Source of the DNA: Roseovarius sp. S88
GTDB taxonomy: Bacteria > Pseudomonadota > Alphaproteobacteria > Rhodobacterales > Rhodobacteraceae
Direction of reading: 5' to 3'
Assembly (NCBI RefSeq): GCF_037023735.1
Contig: NZ_CP146069.1
Coordinates: 2,335,501 to 2,399,500, forward strand
DNA length: 64,000 nucleotides
Part shown: piece by piece, positions 37,920 through 49,144 of the stretch
Position numbering within the stretch: position 1 is the stretch's first letter
Layout of the letters: each line of letters begins with the position of its first letter
Translations under genes and position numbers: made by a program
The notes under the pieces: generated by a model
The model's input: the letters and a program-made list of their open reading frames with translations, nothing else
Told to the model about the DNA's origin: nothing
The model's database searches: none

Positions 37920-39587
37920 TCAGCTTAGTCGACTGATAATCACCGTCACTTCCGGTTTCTTGCCAATCTCGCCCATGGCCGAGTTCCGAACAACCTTGCG
38001 CAACCCGTCCTCCAGCACGTCATCATCGCTCAGCGTTGCGGATTTCGCCCGCCCCATGAACTGGCTGAGATCTTCTTCCAGCACATCGATCAGAGGCGCG
38101 CGGCTACTTCCGGTTTCCGCCAGCCCTCTGACCTCACACCACGGCTCCCCCAGTGGCTCATCCTCTTCGTCCAGGATCACATTGACCGTCACATGCCCAT
38201 TCAGCGCCATGCGAATCCGGTCGCGCACAATGCCGTCCAGCGCGCCGATCTTGACCGATCCATCCAGATAGGTGCGCCCAGTTTCCACATATCCCACCAC
38301 TTCGGCGCGATTGCCGCTGAGGTCGATCATCGTCCCATTGGGGGCCAAAACCCCACCGATGCGGTTTTCCCCCGCCAGTTTCACATGTTCCCGCAAATGC
38401 CGATGCTCCCCATGCATCGGCACCACGACCTGCGGCTGGATAATCTTGTGCAACCGGCTCAGATCAGGGCGGTTGGCATGGCCGGAGACATGGTAGTTTC
38501 CGCTGCTGTCATCAATGACATCGACCCCCATCTCGCTGAACTGGTTCATGATGCGGATAACGCCGCGCTCATTGCCGGGGATCGTCTTGGAGGAAAAGAG
38601 GAACGTATCGCCATCCCGCAACTCAATCCCGTTGTATTTGCCATTGGCCAGTTGCGCACTGGCCGCGCGGCGCTCCCCCTGGCTTCCGGTCACAATGAGC
38701 ATCAGGTTCTCGTGTGGGATCTCGCGCGCATCCTCCGGGCTCACTGTTCTTGGGAAATCCCCCAAGACGCCCGTTTCAATTGAGGCTTCAATCATTCGCC
38801 GCATCGCCCGACCCATCAGGCAAATCGACCGCCCCGCGCGCTGACCGGCCTCTGCCAGCGTCTTCACGCGCGCCACGTTGCTGGCAAATGTCGTCGCCAC
38901 AAACGCGCCCTTGCACCCATCAATCAACGCCTCGATATCCGGGCCAAGCATGCTCTCGGAGCGGCCCTCATGATGCGTGAACACATTGGTGGAATCACAC
39001 ATCAAAGCCCGGACACCCGGTTCGGCCAAAGACCGCCAGAGGTCTTCGTCAAACGGCTCTCCGACCACCGGATCGGTATCCATCTTGAAGTCGCCTGAAT
39101 GCACCAGCCGTCCTGCAGGTGTATCAATGACCAGACCAGAGCTTTCCGGGATCGAATGGGATATGGGTACAAACCCAACCCTGAAAGGCCCGGCATCCGT
39201 TACCTCGGGCCAGGCAGACACGGTGCGCACAGCCTCCTCCGGGTGTCCGTGATCCTCCATCTTGCGTCGGGCAATATTGGCCGTGAAGGCGCGCGCGTAT
39301 ATCGGCACGCCAAGCTGCTCATAGTAATGCGCCACAGCGCCTACGTGATCCTCATGCGCATGGGTGACAAACACTGCTTCCAGCTGTGAAGATCGCTCTG
39401 CAAGCCATTGAATATCAGGAAAAATCAGATCTACGCCAGGGCTGCCATCCATATCCGGAAAGGTCACACCCAAATCGACCAGGATCAGCCGTTCCTGATC
39501 CGGTTTGCCGTAGCCATAGACATAGGCATTCATCCCAATCTCGCCCGCCCCGCCCAGGGGCAGATAGATCAAACGTTCACTGCTCAT
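37920..39587 (-). CDS. rnj: Ribonuclease J
   Basis: Metallo-beta-lactamase/beta-CASP RNase of 555 residues that cleaves RNA and trims 5' ends. The zinc motif is THAHEDHVGA (residues 75-84), with further motifs SHSIPESSG, LVHSGDFKMD and GHANRPDLSRL. The C-terminal dimer domain is present. It is part of the birA-coaX-rnj order common in this family. Confidence 0.92.
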   Translation of the reverse strand: MSSERLIYLPLGGAGEIGMNAYVYGYGKPDQERLILVDLGVTFPDMDGSPGVDLIFPDIQWLAERSSQLEAVFVTHAHEDHVGAVAHYYEQLGVPIYARAFTANIARRKMEDHGHPEEAVRTVSAWPEVTDAGPFRVGFVPISHSIPESSGLVIDTPAGRLVHSGDFKMDTDPVVGEPFDEDLWRSLAEPGVRALMCDSTNVFTHHEGRSESMLGPDIEALIDGCKGAFVATTFASNVARVKTLAEAGQRAGRSICLMGRAMRRMIEASIETGVLGDFPRTVSPEDAREIPHENLMLIVTGSQGERRAASAQLANGKYNGIELRDGDTFLFSSKTIPGNERGVIRIMNQFSEMGVDVIDDSSGNYHVSGHANRPDLSRLHKIIQPQVVVPMHGEHRHLREHVKLAGENRIGGVLAPNGTMIDLSGNRAEVVGYVETGRTYLDGSVKIGALDGIVRDRIRMALNGHVTVNVILDEEDEPLGEPWCEVRGLAETGSSRAPLIDVLEEDLSQFMGRAKSATLSDDDVLEDGLRKVVRNSAMGEIGKKPEVTVIISRLS

Positions 39588-39593
39588 TCCGCG

Positions 39594-40364
39594 TTAATCT
39601 TTCTTGTTATAGGCATGGATGACGGTCAGCCCATGCATCGTCAGATCTTCTTCGTAGACATCAAAAAGATCGGCACTTTGCTGAAGCAAAGGCGCCAGCC
39701 CGCCTGTCGCTAGCACTTTCATTTCGCGATCGCGCTCGGCACGGATGCGGTCACAAATCTCGCGCACAAGGCCGATATAGCCCCAATAGACACCTGACTG
39801 CATACAGTCGACCGTGTTGGTGCCAATAACCTTTTGCGGCTTGCCGATATCCACATGCGGCAAGGCAGCGGCGGCCATATGCAGCGCCTCCAGCGACAGG
39901 TTCACACCAGGCGCGATGACCCCGCCAATGTAGTTGCCGTCCTTGGATACCACGTCAAATGTCGTGGCCGTGCCAAAGTCCACCACGATCAAATTGCCGC
40001 CATGCCGGTCATAAGCACCCGCCGCATTGACCAGCCGATCTGGCCCCACAATCGTGCCCTCATCCACACGTGGAGGATGCGGCAATTCACATTCCGGTTT
40101 GCCCACAACAAGCGGCCGGCAACCAAAAAACCGATCCGTAAAGACACGGAGGTTAAACACCACGCGGGGCACGGTGGAGGAAATGATCACTTCAGTGATG
40201 TCCGGCTCGATCTCGTAATGCTTCAACAGCGTCGAAAACCAGGTGAAATAGGCATCCGCCGTACGCGAATGGTGCGTTGACGTGCGCATCGTGCATACGA
40301 ACTGACTGCCATCCCAGATCGAGAAGACCGTATTGGTGTTGCCGCAATCAATGGCCAGAAGCAT
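39594..40364 (-). CDS. coaX: Type III pantothenate kinase
   Basis: First enzyme of coenzyme A synthesis, 256 residues, ASKHA fold. Motifs are LAIDCGNTNTVFSI at the start, PRVDEGTIVGPDRLVNAAGA and VDFGTATTFDVV. The ATG at 40364 is used because the family begins MLLAIDCGNT; the in-frame extension to 40535 overlaps birA. It lies 11 bases after birA. Confidence 0.92.
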   Translation of the reverse strand: MLLAIDCGNTNTVFSIWDGSQFVCTMRTSTHHSRTADAYFTWFSTLLKHYEIEPDITEVIISSTVPRVVFNLRVFTDRFFGCRPLVVGKPECELPHPPRVDEGTIVGPDRLVNAAGAYDRHGGNLIVVDFGTATTFDVVSKDGNYIGGVIAPGVNLSLEALHMAAAALPHVDIGKPQKVIGTNTVDCMQSGVYWGYIGLVREICDRIRAERDREMKVLATGGLAPLLQQSADLFDVYEEDLTMHGLTVIHAYNKKD

Positions 40365-40375
40365 ATCTGAACCTT

Positions 40376-41128
40376 TCAGAAAAACACATCGGCCGCCGGG
40401 ATGGCGTGCCGCTTTTTGCCGCTCAATAGAACAAGATTGCCGTGCTCGTCCACTGTCTCGAATACTCCGGTCACCGTCTCGCGGCTGGTGCGTGCGGTGA
40501 TCACCTCGCCCAGTTTCGCCGCGCGGTCGAGCCAAGCGGCGCGAACAGGCGCAAAGCCAAAGCTCTGAAATTGCGCCTCAATGCGTGCATAAGCGCCCGC
40601 CAACAACTCCAAAAAGTCTTCCGGGGTGATGGCTACACCGCTCTCCGACAAGAGCGAGACAGGCCGCAACGCATCTGCCTCAACCTCTGCCATCTCTGGT
40701 GCCTCAGCCAGGTTCACACCAATGCCAATCACCAAATGTGTCACAGCCCCGCCGCTGCCCATACTTTCAAGAAGAATTCCGGCCAGCTTACCACCATTCA
40801 AAAGCACATCATTGGGCCATTTGAGCGTCAGGCCATCGCCTCGACCTGTCACGGCCACCACGGCATCATAAAGCGCCAGTGAGGCCACAAAAGACCTGAG
40901 CGCCACTTGCCCTGGCGCGCCTTCGGGGCGCATCACCAAAGTGGCGGCAAAGTTCCCTTCCGGGTTTTGCCACACCCGTCCCCGCCGCCCCCGCGCCGCT
41001 GTCTGACGCAAAGCCAAAATCCATTCCGGCCCAGCCAGCGTTGGCGCAATCCGCCCGGCCTCGGCATTGGTGCTGTCCACCTCCGCCAGCACACGCCGCC
41101 CATATCCCTCTGGCCACCCGTCTTTCAT
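40376..41128 (-). CDS. birA: Biotin-[acetyl-CoA-carboxylase] ligase
   Basis: Attaches biotin to acyl carboxylases, 250 residues. The catalytic domain shows EVDSTNAEAGR, RQTAARGRRGRVWQ and LKWPNDVLLNGGKLAGIL, then IGIGVNL. There is no N-terminal DNA-binding domain, so it is a ligase only and not a repressor. A G/C hairpin and T-run (41131-41157) stands just before the start. Confidence 0.92.
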   Translation of the reverse strand: MKDGWPEGYGRRVLAEVDSTNAEAGRIAPTLAGPEWILALRQTAARGRRGRVWQNPEGNFAATLVMRPEGAPGQVALRSFVASLALYDAVVAVTGRGDGLTLKWPNDVLLNGGKLAGILLESMGSGGAVTHLVIGIGVNLAEAPEMAEVEADALRPVSLLSESGVAITPEDFLELLAGAYARIEAQFQSFGFAPVRAAWLDRAAKLGEVITARTSRETVTGVFETVDEHGNLVLLSGKKRHAIPAADVFF

Positions 41129-41130
41129 CG

Positions 41131-41157
41131 TTCGAAAAATACTCCCGCCGGAGGCGT
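41131..41157 (-). repeat. Second copy of the Rhodobacteraceae intergenic repeat
   Basis: On the minus strand, GCCTCCGGCGGGAGTATTTT and then TCG; CTCC and GGAG can pair, and a T5 run follows. Compared with the copy at 33733 it shares GGCGGG and TATTTTT. It lies [11 protein letters not shown] before birA. Confidence 0.5.
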
Positions 41158-41160
41158 CCT

Positions 41161-41190
41161 AAAAACAAAGCGACGCGCCAGAGGCGCGTC
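41161..41190 (-). terminator. Terminator of the nuo operon
   Basis: GACGCGCC at 41172-41179 pairs with GGCGCGTC at 41183-41190. On the minus strand the stem is followed by GCTTTGTTTTTAGG. It is 26 bases after the nuoN stop. Confidence 0.8.
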
Positions 41191-41215
41191 ACCCTTTTCT
41201 TCATTCAAAGACAGA

Positions 41216-42649
41216 TCAGTTGACAAGCGTCGCTGCCGCCGCCTGCGCCATGCCCTCGACACCGAACATGTTGACGATGCCCACCAGCATGATCGTGGCC
41301 GACGCCATGAGGAACCCCCAGAGCACGGGCGATTTGCCGGTTTCAATCGGCTCACCCTCTTCGCCGAAATACATGAAGTAGACGATGCGCAGATAATAGA
41401 ACGCGCCGATCACCGAAGCGATCACACCGGCCACCGCCAGCCAGGCCAAACCACCCTCATAGGCCGCGCGCAGCACGTAGAGCTTGCCGAAAAAGCCCAG
41501 AAGCGGCGGCACACCGGCCAGGCTAAAGAGCAGGATCAGCATCGCCATGGCACGGCCCGGCTGAGCGCGGGAATACATATTGAGACTGTTGATATCTGTG
41601 ACGGGGCGTCCGTCGCGTTCCATCGACAGGATGAACGCAAAAGTGCCTACATTCATCGTGACATAGATCGCCATGTAGATCAGCATCGCCTGCACGCCAA
41701 AGACCGTACCAGCCGCCAGTCCCATGAGCGCATACCCCATATGCGCAATGGACGAATAAGCCATCAGCCGCTTGATGTCGCGCTGGCCGATGGCGGCGAC
41801 TGCCCCGAGAAACATCGACAGAAGCGACAGGAGTGCGATCACCTGCTGCCAGTCTTTGACCACCCCGCCAAAGGCGTCATGCACGACGCGTGCAAAGAGG
41901 GCCATGGCGGCGACTTTCGGCGCAGTGGCGAAGAAGGCGGTGACCGGTGTCGGCGCACCTTCATAGACATCCGGCGTCCACATGTGGAACGGCACAGCCG
42001 AGACCTTGAACGCCATGCCGGAGATGACAAACACCAGACCAATGAGCAGGCCCAGAGGTGCCCGGCCATCCGCCGCTTCGATGATGCCAGAGAAGAGCGT
42101 GGTGCCCGCATAGCCATAGACAAGCGACGCGCCGTAGAGCAACAGGCCCGAACTCAGCGCGCCCAGAACGAAGTACTTCAAACCAGCCTCGGTTGATTTC
42201 ACACTGTCCCGCCGCAGAGAAGCCACCACGTAAAGCGCCAGCGACTGAAGCTCCAGCCCCATGTAAAGCGCCATGAGGTCGCCCGCGCTGACCATCATCA
42301 TCATGCCCACCGCCGACAAGGCAATGAGCAGCGGGTACTCAAACCGCAGGATATCGCGCCGCGCCATGTACTCCTGCCCCATGACCAGCACCGCCGAGGC
42401 CGAAAGCAGGATCGTCACTTTGGCAAAGCGCGCAAAGCCATCATCGTTGAACATGCCTCCAAAAGCGGTGCGTGTGCCCTCGCCGCTGACTCCGATCCAG
42501 AGCGCTACGGCGGTCATCAACCCCGCCGTCACCCAAACCAGCAAGCTCGCCATCCGATCCTGACTTGTGTAGGCCCCAACGAGAAGCGCCGCGATGGCAT
42601 AAACCGAGAGGATAATCTCGGGCAGAATGACTATGAGATCTGCCTGCAT
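41216..42649 (-). CDS. nuoN: NADH-quinone oxidoreductase subunit N
   Basis: Proton-pumping membrane subunit of complex I, 477 residues with about 14 helices. Antiporter-like motifs include [35 protein letters not shown] and [11 protein letters not shown]. The ATG at 42649 gives the family N-terminus [11 protein letters not shown]. It is the last gene of the nuo operon. Confidence 0.94.
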   Translation of the reverse strand: MQADLIVILPEIILSVYAIAALLVGAYTSQDRMASLLVWVTAGLMTAVALWIGVSGEGTRTAFGGMFNDDGFARFAKVTILLSASAVLVMGQEYMARRDILRFEYPLLIALSAVGMMMMVSAGDLMALYMGLELQSLALYVVASLRRDSVKSTEAGLKYFVLGALSSGLLLYGASLVYGYAGTTLFSGIIEAADGRAPLGLLIGLVFVISGMAFKVSAVPFHMWTPDVYEGAPTPVTAFFATAPKVAAMALFARVVHDAFGGVVKDWQQVIALLSLLSMFLGAVAAIGQRDIKRLMAYSSIAHMGYALMGLAAGTVFGVQAMLIYMAIYVTMNVGTFAFILSMERDGRPVTDINSLNMYSRAQPGRAMAMLILLFSLAGVPPLLGFFGKLYVLRAAYEGGLAWLAVAGVIASVIGAFYYLRIVYFMYFGEEGEPIETGKSPVLWGFLMASATIMLVGIVNMFGVEGMAQAAAATLVN

Positions 42650-42653
42650 GATC

Positions 42654-44204
42654 TTACTCCGTCGCAGCGGCCAGCTTGGTCGCGGCATCCGCCTCGGCCA
42701 GGGCCAGTTCGTAGTTGGAAATCAGCGCCTCAACCGAAGGCCCGATGATATCGGTCACAAGGCTTGGATAGACGCCCAAAAGTATCGTCATCACCACAAG
42801 TGGCGCAAAAATTGCCCGCTCGCGTTTGCTCATATCGGTGATGGACTTCAGGCTTTCCTTGATCAGATCGCCCATCACCACCCGGCGATAGAGCCAGAGC
42901 GCATAGGCCGCCGAAAGGATCACACCCGATGTGGCCACCAGAGCCACCCAGGTGTTGACCTGGAAAATCCCCACAAGTGTCAGGAACTCGCCAATGAACC
43001 CCGATGTGCCCGGCAGGCCCACATTGGCCATGGTAAAGAGCATGAAGATAAGCGCATAGGCGGGCATCCGGTTCACCAACCCACCATAGGCGTCAATCTC
43101 GCGCGTGTGCATCCGGTCGTAGATGACGCCGACACACAGAAAGAGTGCGCCTGAGATAAACCCGTGGCTCAGCATCTGGAAAATCGCGCCGTCAATGCCC
43201 TGCTGGTTCGCTGCAAAGATACCCATTGTGACATAGCCCATATGGGCGACCGAACTGTACGCGATGAGCTTCTTCATATCCTCCTGCGCCAGCGCAACCA
43301 GCGAAGTGTAGACAATGGCAATCGCAGACATCCACAGCACCAGTGGGGTCATCACCTCGGACCCAATCGGGAACATCGGCAGCGAGAACCGCAGGAAGCC
43401 GTAACCGCCCATTTTCAGCAAGATAGCCGCCAGCACGACAGAGCCTGCCGTGGGGGCTTGCACATGCGCGTCCGGCAGCCAGGTGTGCACCGGCCACATA
43501 GGCATTTTCACTGCAAAGCTGGCAAAGAATGCCAGGAACATGAGCGTCTGCATACCGCCCACAATCTGTACGCCAAGAAGTGAGAAGGTCTCGGACCCGA
43601 ACTGATGGCTCATCAGCGTTGGAATATCCGTGGTCCCCGCCTCGGAGAACATGGCGACCATGGCCACCAGCATCAGAACCGAGCCAAGGAAGGTGTAGAG
43701 GAAGAACTTGAAGGACGCATAGATGCGCTCCTTGCCGCCCCAAATGCCGATGATCAGGAACATCGGAATAAGCCCGGCCTCGAAGAAGAGATAGAAGAGC
43801 ACCAGATCGAGCGCCATGAAAACACCCAGCATAAGTGTTTCCAGGATCAGGAAGGCGATCATGTATTCCTTGACCCGGTGTGTTACATTCCAAGACGCCG
43901 CGATTGTGATTGGCATCATGAATGTGGTCAGCATCACAAAAAGAATGCTGATCCCGTCCACACCCAGCTTGTATTGCAGGCCCAAGAGCCATTCGCGCTC
44001 TTCGACAAACTGGAACCCGGTGTCATTGGGATCAAATCCGGCCAGCAGGAAGATCGACACAAGGAAAGTGAGCGATGTGGCAATCAGCGCCACCCATTTG
44101 GCGTTGCGCTGTGCGGTTTCATCTTCACCGCGCAGGAACACACCCAGGATCAGCGCGGCAATCGCGGGAATGAACGTGATGATGGAAAGAAGATTGGATT
44201 CCAT
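42654..44204 (-). CDS. nuoM: NADH-quinone oxidoreductase subunit M
   Basis: Proton-pumping subunit, 516 residues, 14 helices. Motifs include [38 protein letters not shown] and [13 protein letters not shown]. The ATG at 44204 follows GGAG and the stop of the small membrane gene before it by 4 bases; the longer in-frame start overlaps that gene. Confidence 0.94.
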   Translation of the reverse strand: MESNLLSIITFIPAIAALILGVFLRGEDETAQRNAKWVALIATSLTFLVSIFLLAGFDPNDTGFQFVEEREWLLGLQYKLGVDGISILFVMLTTFMMPITIAASWNVTHRVKEYMIAFLILETLMLGVFMALDLVLFYLFFEAGLIPMFLIIGIWGGKERIYASFKFFLYTFLGSVLMLVAMVAMFSEAGTTDIPTLMSHQFGSETFSLLGVQIVGGMQTLMFLAFFASFAVKMPMWPVHTWLPDAHVQAPTAGSVVLAAILLKMGGYGFLRFSLPMFPIGSEVMTPLVLWMSAIAIVYTSLVALAQEDMKKLIAYSSVAHMGYVTMGIFAANQQGIDGAIFQMLSHGFISGALFLCVGVIYDRMHTREIDAYGGLVNRMPAYALIFMLFTMANVGLPGTSGFIGEFLTLVGIFQVNTWVALVATSGVILSAAYALWLYRRVVMGDLIKESLKSITDMSKRERAIFAPLVVMTILLGVYPSLVTDIIGPSVEALISNYELALAEADAATKLAAATE

Positions 44205-44208
44205 TACA

Positions 44209-44427
44209 TCATCTCCAAATCTGGTAGTAGAATGCGATTGCAACAAAGACCGCAAAGATCAACAAGGCCGCCATGGGACCAAGGGTCGCCATCCCCGTAA
44301 GAGTGGCTCCAATGGCTCCGACGATTACTCCGATTTTCGCATATCTGCGATACTCGGGACGCTCATCCGAGAGATACATCACACCCGCGAAAGCCACGCC
44401 AAGCGATATCAAAGCAAGCAAAGGCAT
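44209..44427 (-). CDS. Small membrane protein between nuoL and nuoM
   Basis: A 72-residue protein with two or three helices ([34 protein letters not shown] and [17 protein letters not shown]). Not recognised. Its ATG overlaps the restored nuoL stop (TAATG), which supports both readings. Confidence 0.75.
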   Translation of the reverse strand: MPLLALISLGVAFAGVMYLSDERPEYRRYAKIGVIVGAIGATLTGMATLGPMAALLIFAVFVAIAFYYQIWR

Positions 44428-46567
44428 TACTCTGCCCCCCGCTGAGGCTCATCCAGGTGACGAGCACCGCAATGCCGATCACCATGGCGAAGGCATAGGT
44501 AAAGATGTAGCCAGACTGCGCGCGGCCCGCGAGGCGGGTAAAGAACGGGATGATGCCCATCGCCACGCCGTTGATAGAGCCATCAATGACATTGCCATCC
44601 CCGCGCTTCCACAGAAGATGTCCCAGCGCCTTGGCCGGGCGCACAAAGAGGAAGTCATAAATCTCGTCAAAGTACCATTTGTTCAGCAGGAACAGGTACA
44701 GCGGACGCTGGTTCTCGGCCAACCTCACCGGAATGGTCGGATTGACAATGTAGAACCAGAATGCCGTCAGGAAGCCGATGACCATGGCCACAAACGGGCT
44801 GGCCTTGACCCATTTCGGCACCTTGTGCGCATCGTTGATGACGGTGTTCTCAGGGCTGGTGTAGATCGCGCCCTCGCCCGGCTTGCCGGTGAAGACATAG
44901 TGGTGCTCTTCTCCCTTGCCTTTCTCACCATGGCCATCCACGGCTTTATCTTCACCGTGGCTGTCATCGCCATGCGCGGCGTCTTCGCCGTGACCGTCCT
45001 CTTTGGCGTGATCGTCACCATGGTGACGTTCTTCTGCGTAAGGCACACCAAAGAACTTTGCGACCTGATCGGTATGCCCAAAGAAGCTGTTGTACCATAC
45101 CATCCCGGCCAGCACCGACCCAATAGCCAGAACCCCCAGCGGGGCCAGCATGACCATTGGGCTTTCATGCGCATGCTCATGGGTGTGCTTGTCACCCCGT
45201 GGCTCGCCCCAGAACGTCAGGAACATCAAACGCCAGCTGTAGAAGCTCGTGAACAGCGCCGCGATCACGAGCGCCCAGAAGGCAAAGCCACCCGCCGTGC
45301 CTGCATAGGCGCTCTCGATGATGGCGTCTTTGCTGAGGAACCCGGCAAACCCAATCGTGGTCAGCGGAATCCCCACGCCGGTGATGGCCAGCGTCCCGAT
45401 AAGCATCGCCCAGAATGTATAGGGCAGCTTCTTGCGAAGCCCGCCGTAGTTCCGCATATCTTGCTCATGGTGCATCCCGTGGATGACCGAGCCTGCGCCC
45501 AAAAAGAGCATCGCTTTGAAGAAGGCGTGCGTCAGCAGATGGAACATCGCCACTGAGTAGGCCCCCACGCCTGCGGCCACGAACATGTAGCCAAGCTGCG
45601 AACAAGTCGAATACGCGATGACCCGCTTAATGTCGTTCTGCACCAGCCCCACGGTTGCCGCAAAGAAGGCCGTCATCGCGCCCAGCACAGTGACAAAGGC
45701 CAAGGCGCTTGGAGCAAATTCCATGATTGGCGACATCCGACAAACGAGGAACACACCCGCTGTCACCATGGTTGCCGCGTGGATCAGGGCCGACACAGGT
45801 GTGGGACCTTCCATCGCGTCGGGCAACCACGTGTGCAGGAACAGTTGTGCCGACTTGCCCATTGCACCGACAAAGAGCAGGAACGCAATCAGGTTGGCTG
45901 CGTTCCACTCGGTCCAGAGAAAGGTCAGCTGCGTTTCCGCCAGTTCCGGTGCGGCGGTAAAGACATCATCGAATTTGATCGAGTCCACGAGGAAGAAGAG
46001 CGCGAAAATCCCCAGCGCAAAGCCAAAATCCCCCACGCGGTTCACCACGAAAGCCTTTATCGCGGCGGCATTGGCGCTTGGTTTGCGAAAGTAGAAGCCA
46101 ATGAGCAGATAGGATGCGAGCCCCACGCCCTCCCAGCCGAAGAACATTTGCAGGAGGTTATCAGCGGTCACCAGCATAAGCATGGCAAAGGTGAAAAGGC
46201 TCAGATAGGCAAAGAACCTTGGACGATAGCTCTCATCTTCCGAGAAATTCTCGTCATGCGCCATGTAGCCCATGGAATAAAGGTGCACGAGCGCTGAGAC
46301 TGTGGTGATCACGATCAGCATGATCGCTGTCAACCTGTCCAGCCTTATGGCCCAAGCCGTGTCCAGCGTGCCCGAGCGCACCCAATCAAGGATGTGAATG
46401 CTCTGCGTCGTGCCGTCGAAACCAAGGAAGACGACCCAGCTCAGGATCGCAGACAGGAACAACAACCCCGTCGCAACCCACTGTGCGCCCGCATCCCCGA
46501 TGATGCGCCAGCCAAAGCCCGCGATGATGGCACCCACCAGCGGGGCAAAGAGGATGATTTGTTCCAT
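44427..46567 (-). CDS. nuoL: NADH-quinone oxidoreductase subunit L, frameshifted at its end
   Basis: Largest proton-pumping subunit, 713 residues once corrected. It has [40 protein letters not shown] and [14 protein letters not shown], plus a His/Asp/Glu-rich loop at about residues 500-545. In the raw frame the protein continues past SLSGG into an unlikely tail to 44363. Adding one base to the C6 run (44435-44440) gives SGGAE and a stop at 44427 that overlaps the next gene, as expected. Confidence 0.92.
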
Positions 46568-46571
46568 GCTC

Positions 46572-46877
46572 CTACCCCTTCATCACGTTGACATCTTCCA
46601 CCGCGATGGTGCCGCGGTTGCGGAAGAAGCAGACGAGGATCGCAAGGCCAATCGCGGCCTCGGCGGCGGCGACAGTCAGCACAAAGAGCGTGAACACCTG
46701 CCCCACCAGATCCCCAAGGAAGCTTGAGAAGGCGACGAGGTTGATATTGACTGAAAGCAGCATCAATTCGATCGACATCAACAGGATGATCACGTTCTTT
46801 CTATTCAGAAAGAGCCCGAAAATCCCGATGACGAACAGCGCCGCTGCCACCGTCAGGTAATGTTCCAGTCCAATCAT
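46572..46877 (-). CDS. nuoK: NADH-quinone oxidoreductase subunit K
   Basis: A 101-residue membrane subunit with three helices and the conserved [18 protein letters not shown] (Glu in helix 2). The ATG at 46877 gives the family N-terminus MIGLEHYL. It starts 34 bases after a small gene and ends 4 bases before nuoL. Confidence 0.94.
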   Translation of the reverse strand: MIGLEHYLTVAAALFVIGIFGLFLNRKNVIILLMSIELMLLSVNINLVAFSSFLGDLVGQVFTLFVLTVAAAEAAIGLAILVCFFRNRGTIAVEDVNVMKG

Positions 46878-46911
46878 GTCGTCCCTCGGTCCCGTTCTTT
46901 TCGCGTCGTCT

Positions 46912-47133
46912 TTAGTCGGCGCAGGCGACCCCGCCTGTCCCATATCTCTCACAGCCCGGATCGACAACCAGCGCCGGGGCAAAACCCGTCTTGGCCAGTC
47001 CAGCAAAATCCAATCCCTTGATCGGCAAGCCGAGCACCACAGCCGGGGCAAGCGCAAAGAGCACAACGCCGCAGACCACGACGCGCTGGCGTCTGGCCTT
47101 TTTCTGGCGGTATGTGTCGTATGCGTCGTCCAT
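46912..47133 (-). CDS. Small membrane protein between nuoJ and nuoK
   Basis: A 73-residue protein with a basic N-terminus (RQKKARRQR), one helix ([19 protein letters not shown]) and a periplasmic tail with two Cys ([15 protein letters not shown]). Not recognised. Its location in the operon suggests an accessory role. Confidence 0.6.
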   Translation of the reverse strand: MDDAYDTYRQKKARRQRVVVCGVVLFALAPAVVLGLPIKGLDFAGLAKTGFAPALVVDPGCERYGTGGVACAD

Positions 47134-47155
47134 TCCGTCCTCTTGTCCGCTCGCC

Positions 47156-47635
47156 TCAGCCGTCTAGCTGAAACGCCTTTCGATCACCGCGCGCGTCGGC
47201 ATAGAGCGCCGCACAGGCGCAGGGTTCTGCGCTCAGCGCCTCAATGGTCACATTGCGCGCCTCGTCTTCCAAATCCACTGCCATACGCTCCAGCGTCGCA
47301 AAGACCCTCGCGCCGCTTTGATGGCGCTCCACGATCTTCAATGCCGCCTCAGTGCGGTCAAAAGGTGGCTCATCACTCAGGTTCTCTGCCGCTGTCAGGA
47401 ACCTCAAGGCCCGGCCCTCGGCGCAATCAACGATCACATAAGTTGACGCGGTCGCCTCCTGGCTCCACCAGTCGCGCCACATGACACGGCCCTCGCCCAG
47501 ATCGCGGTGCATATCCTCGCCACCATGGCTGATATGCGTGGTGCGCGCGCAGTCCGTGAGGCTCACCGCAGCGCAGGCGCCTGCCCCCGTCATGACCAGC
47601 CCCAGGGCCAGTGCATATGTGCTCTTGGCGATCAA
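47156..47635 (-). CDS. Hypothetical exported protein after nuoJ
   Basis: A 159-residue protein with a signal peptide ([20 protein letters not shown]) and four Cys besides the signal. No family is recognised. It starts at an ATG overlapping the nuoJ stop. Confidence 0.65.
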   Translation of the reverse strand: MIAKSTYALALGLVMTGAGACAAVSLTDCARTTHISHGGEDMHRDLGEGRVMWRDWWSQEATASTYVIVDCAEGRALRFLTAAENLSDEPPFDRTEAALKIVERHQSGARVFATLERMAVDLEDEARNVTIEALSAEPCACAALYADARGDRKAFQLDG

Positions 47636-48240
47636 AGCCCCTGCCCCGGTTTCACGTCCTTGAGTTCCATCGCCTTGGCAGGATCCCGGTACATCTGCGC
47701 CAGAACATCCTGGCGTTTGACGTCCGAGCGGTGCCGTAGTGTCAGCGCAATTGCCCCGACCATGGCAACCAGCAGGATCAGGCCCGAAAGCTGGAACAGC
47801 AGGAAATACTTGTCATAGAGGATCATCCCCAGCGCACGCGTGTTTTCCATATCCGACGGCGTCACCGCCCCGCGTGCACTCTCCGCCCCATCGGCTATTT
47901 GCCAATTGCCAAAGGCGACGCCGAACTGCATCAAGAGGATCACCCCGATTAGCAACGCCAGGGGCATGTATTTCGCCATTTCCGCCTTCAGCTCTGCAAA
48001 ATCCACATCAAGCATCATGACCACGAAGAGGAACAAAACCGCCACAGCGCCCACATAAACGATAATCAACAGCATCGCGACGAACTCGGCCCCCAACAGC
48101 ACGAAAAGCCCCGCCGCACTAATGAACGACAGGATTAGCCAGAGCACCGAATGCACCGGATTGCGGCTGATCACCGTGAACAGCCCGCCGACCAGCGCTG
48201 ATATGGCAAAGAGGTAAAAGGAAAATACCGCGACACTCAT
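47632..48240 (-). CDS. nuoJ: NADH-quinone oxidoreductase subunit J
   Basis: Membrane subunit of 202 residues with five helices; the [20 protein letters not shown] and [20 protein letters not shown] segments are typical. The start overlaps the stop of the preceding CMD gene (ATGA). Confidence 0.94.
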   Translation of the reverse strand: MSVAVFSFYLFAISALVGGLFTVISRNPVHSVLWLILSFISAAGLFVLLGAEFVAMLLIIVYVGAVAVLFLFVVMMLDVDFAELKAEMAKYMPLALLIGVILLMQFGVAFGNWQIADGAESARGAVTPSDMENTRALGMILYDKYFLLFQLSGLILLVAMVGAIALTLRHRSDVKRQDVLAQMYRDPAKAMELKDVKPGQGL

Positions 48241-48650
48241 GTCTCTTCATCCTTGTCTTCGTGCTCATCGAGAACCTGACGGGCAAACTCCATCGCCCGG
48301 TTCATCGACGGAATACCGGCAAACATCGACATCATCGCGATGGTCTCGGCAATTTCATCCTTGGTGGCCCCCGCTTCCAAAGCGTGGCGCACGGTCATGC
48401 GCATCTGCGTGTCGCTCTGCGCGCCCAGCATGGTCAGCCCCGCCAGCGTGATCAGAAGCCGTGTGCGCGCATCCAGCCCTTCCTTGGAAATTCCCTTGCC
48501 AAACATCATCTCCATGAATTCCTTGGGCATGGTGGGCCAAAGCGCCTCTATGTCCTTGGGTGAAAACGATTCCAGCGCAGGGTTGAAGGCCTTCGCCATT
48601 TCCTGCGCCTGCGCCATCATGGCGGCAAAGGGGTTCACTGGGTCAGTCAT
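48237..48650 (-). CDS. Carboxymuconolactone decarboxylase-family protein
   Basis: A 137-residue protein of the CMD/AhpD-like family. The C-terminal half fits ([40 protein letters not shown]), but no CxxC pair is present, so peroxidase activity is unlikely. It overlaps nuoI and nuoJ by four bases each. Confidence 0.78.
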   Translation of the reverse strand: MTDPVNPFAAMMAQAQEMAKAFNPALESFSPKDIEALWPTMPKEFMEMMFGKGISKEGLDARTRLLITLAGLTMLGAQSDTQMRMTVRHALEAGATKDEIAETIAMMSMFAGIPSMNRAMEFARQVLDEHEDKDEET

Positions 48651-49141
48651 CTGTAGGGCGCATCCATTTCAAGATTACGGGCAATCTCCGCTTCCCAGCG
48701 CTCGCCGTTATCCAAAAGCTTATCCTTGTCATAGAAAAGCTCTTCGCGCGTCTCGGTGGCGTACTCGAAATTCGGCCCTTCAACGATGGCATCCACCGGA
48801 CAGGCCTCCTGGCAGAAACCGCAATAGATGCATTTGGTCATGTCGATGTCATAGCGCGTGGTGCGGCGGCTTCCGTCATCGCGCGGCTCGGCGTCGATGG
48901 TGATGGCCTGCGCCGGGCAAATCGCCTCGCAGAGCTTGCAGGCGATGCAGCGTTCTTCGCCATTGGGATAGCGGCGCAGCGCATGCTCACCGCGAAACCG
49001 TGGGCTGAGCGGGCCTTTCTCATGCGGGTAGTTCAGCGTCGCCTTGGGTGCAAAGAAATACTTCAGCCCCAGCTTGAAGCCGACGAAGAAGTCCTTAAGC
49101 AGGAAGTATCCCGCAGCGCGTCCATAATCGATCTGAGTCAT
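48647..49141 (-). CDS. nuoI: NADH-quinone oxidoreductase subunit I
   Basis: A 164-residue ferredoxin-like subunit with two [4Fe-4S] motifs: [12 protein letters not shown] and [12 protein letters not shown]. It carries electrons to NuoB. Confidence 0.95.
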   Translation of the reverse strand: MTQIDYGRAAGYFLLKDFFVGFKLGLKYFFAPKATLNYPHEKGPLSPRFRGEHALRRYPNGEERCIACKLCEAICPAQAITIDAEPRDDGSRRTTRYDIDMTKCIYCGFCQEACPVDAIVEGPNFEYATETREELFYDKDKLLDNGERWEAEIARNLEMDAPYR

Positions 49142-49144
49142 GCG

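Noticed and set aside
40907..42196. 429-codon plus-strand open frame over birA and nuoN
   Set aside because: It runs antisense to two clear genes and its translation is His/Arg-rich and unlike any protein.
44273..45556. 427-codon plus-strand open frame over nuoL
   Set aside because: Antisense shadow of nuoL with no family pattern.
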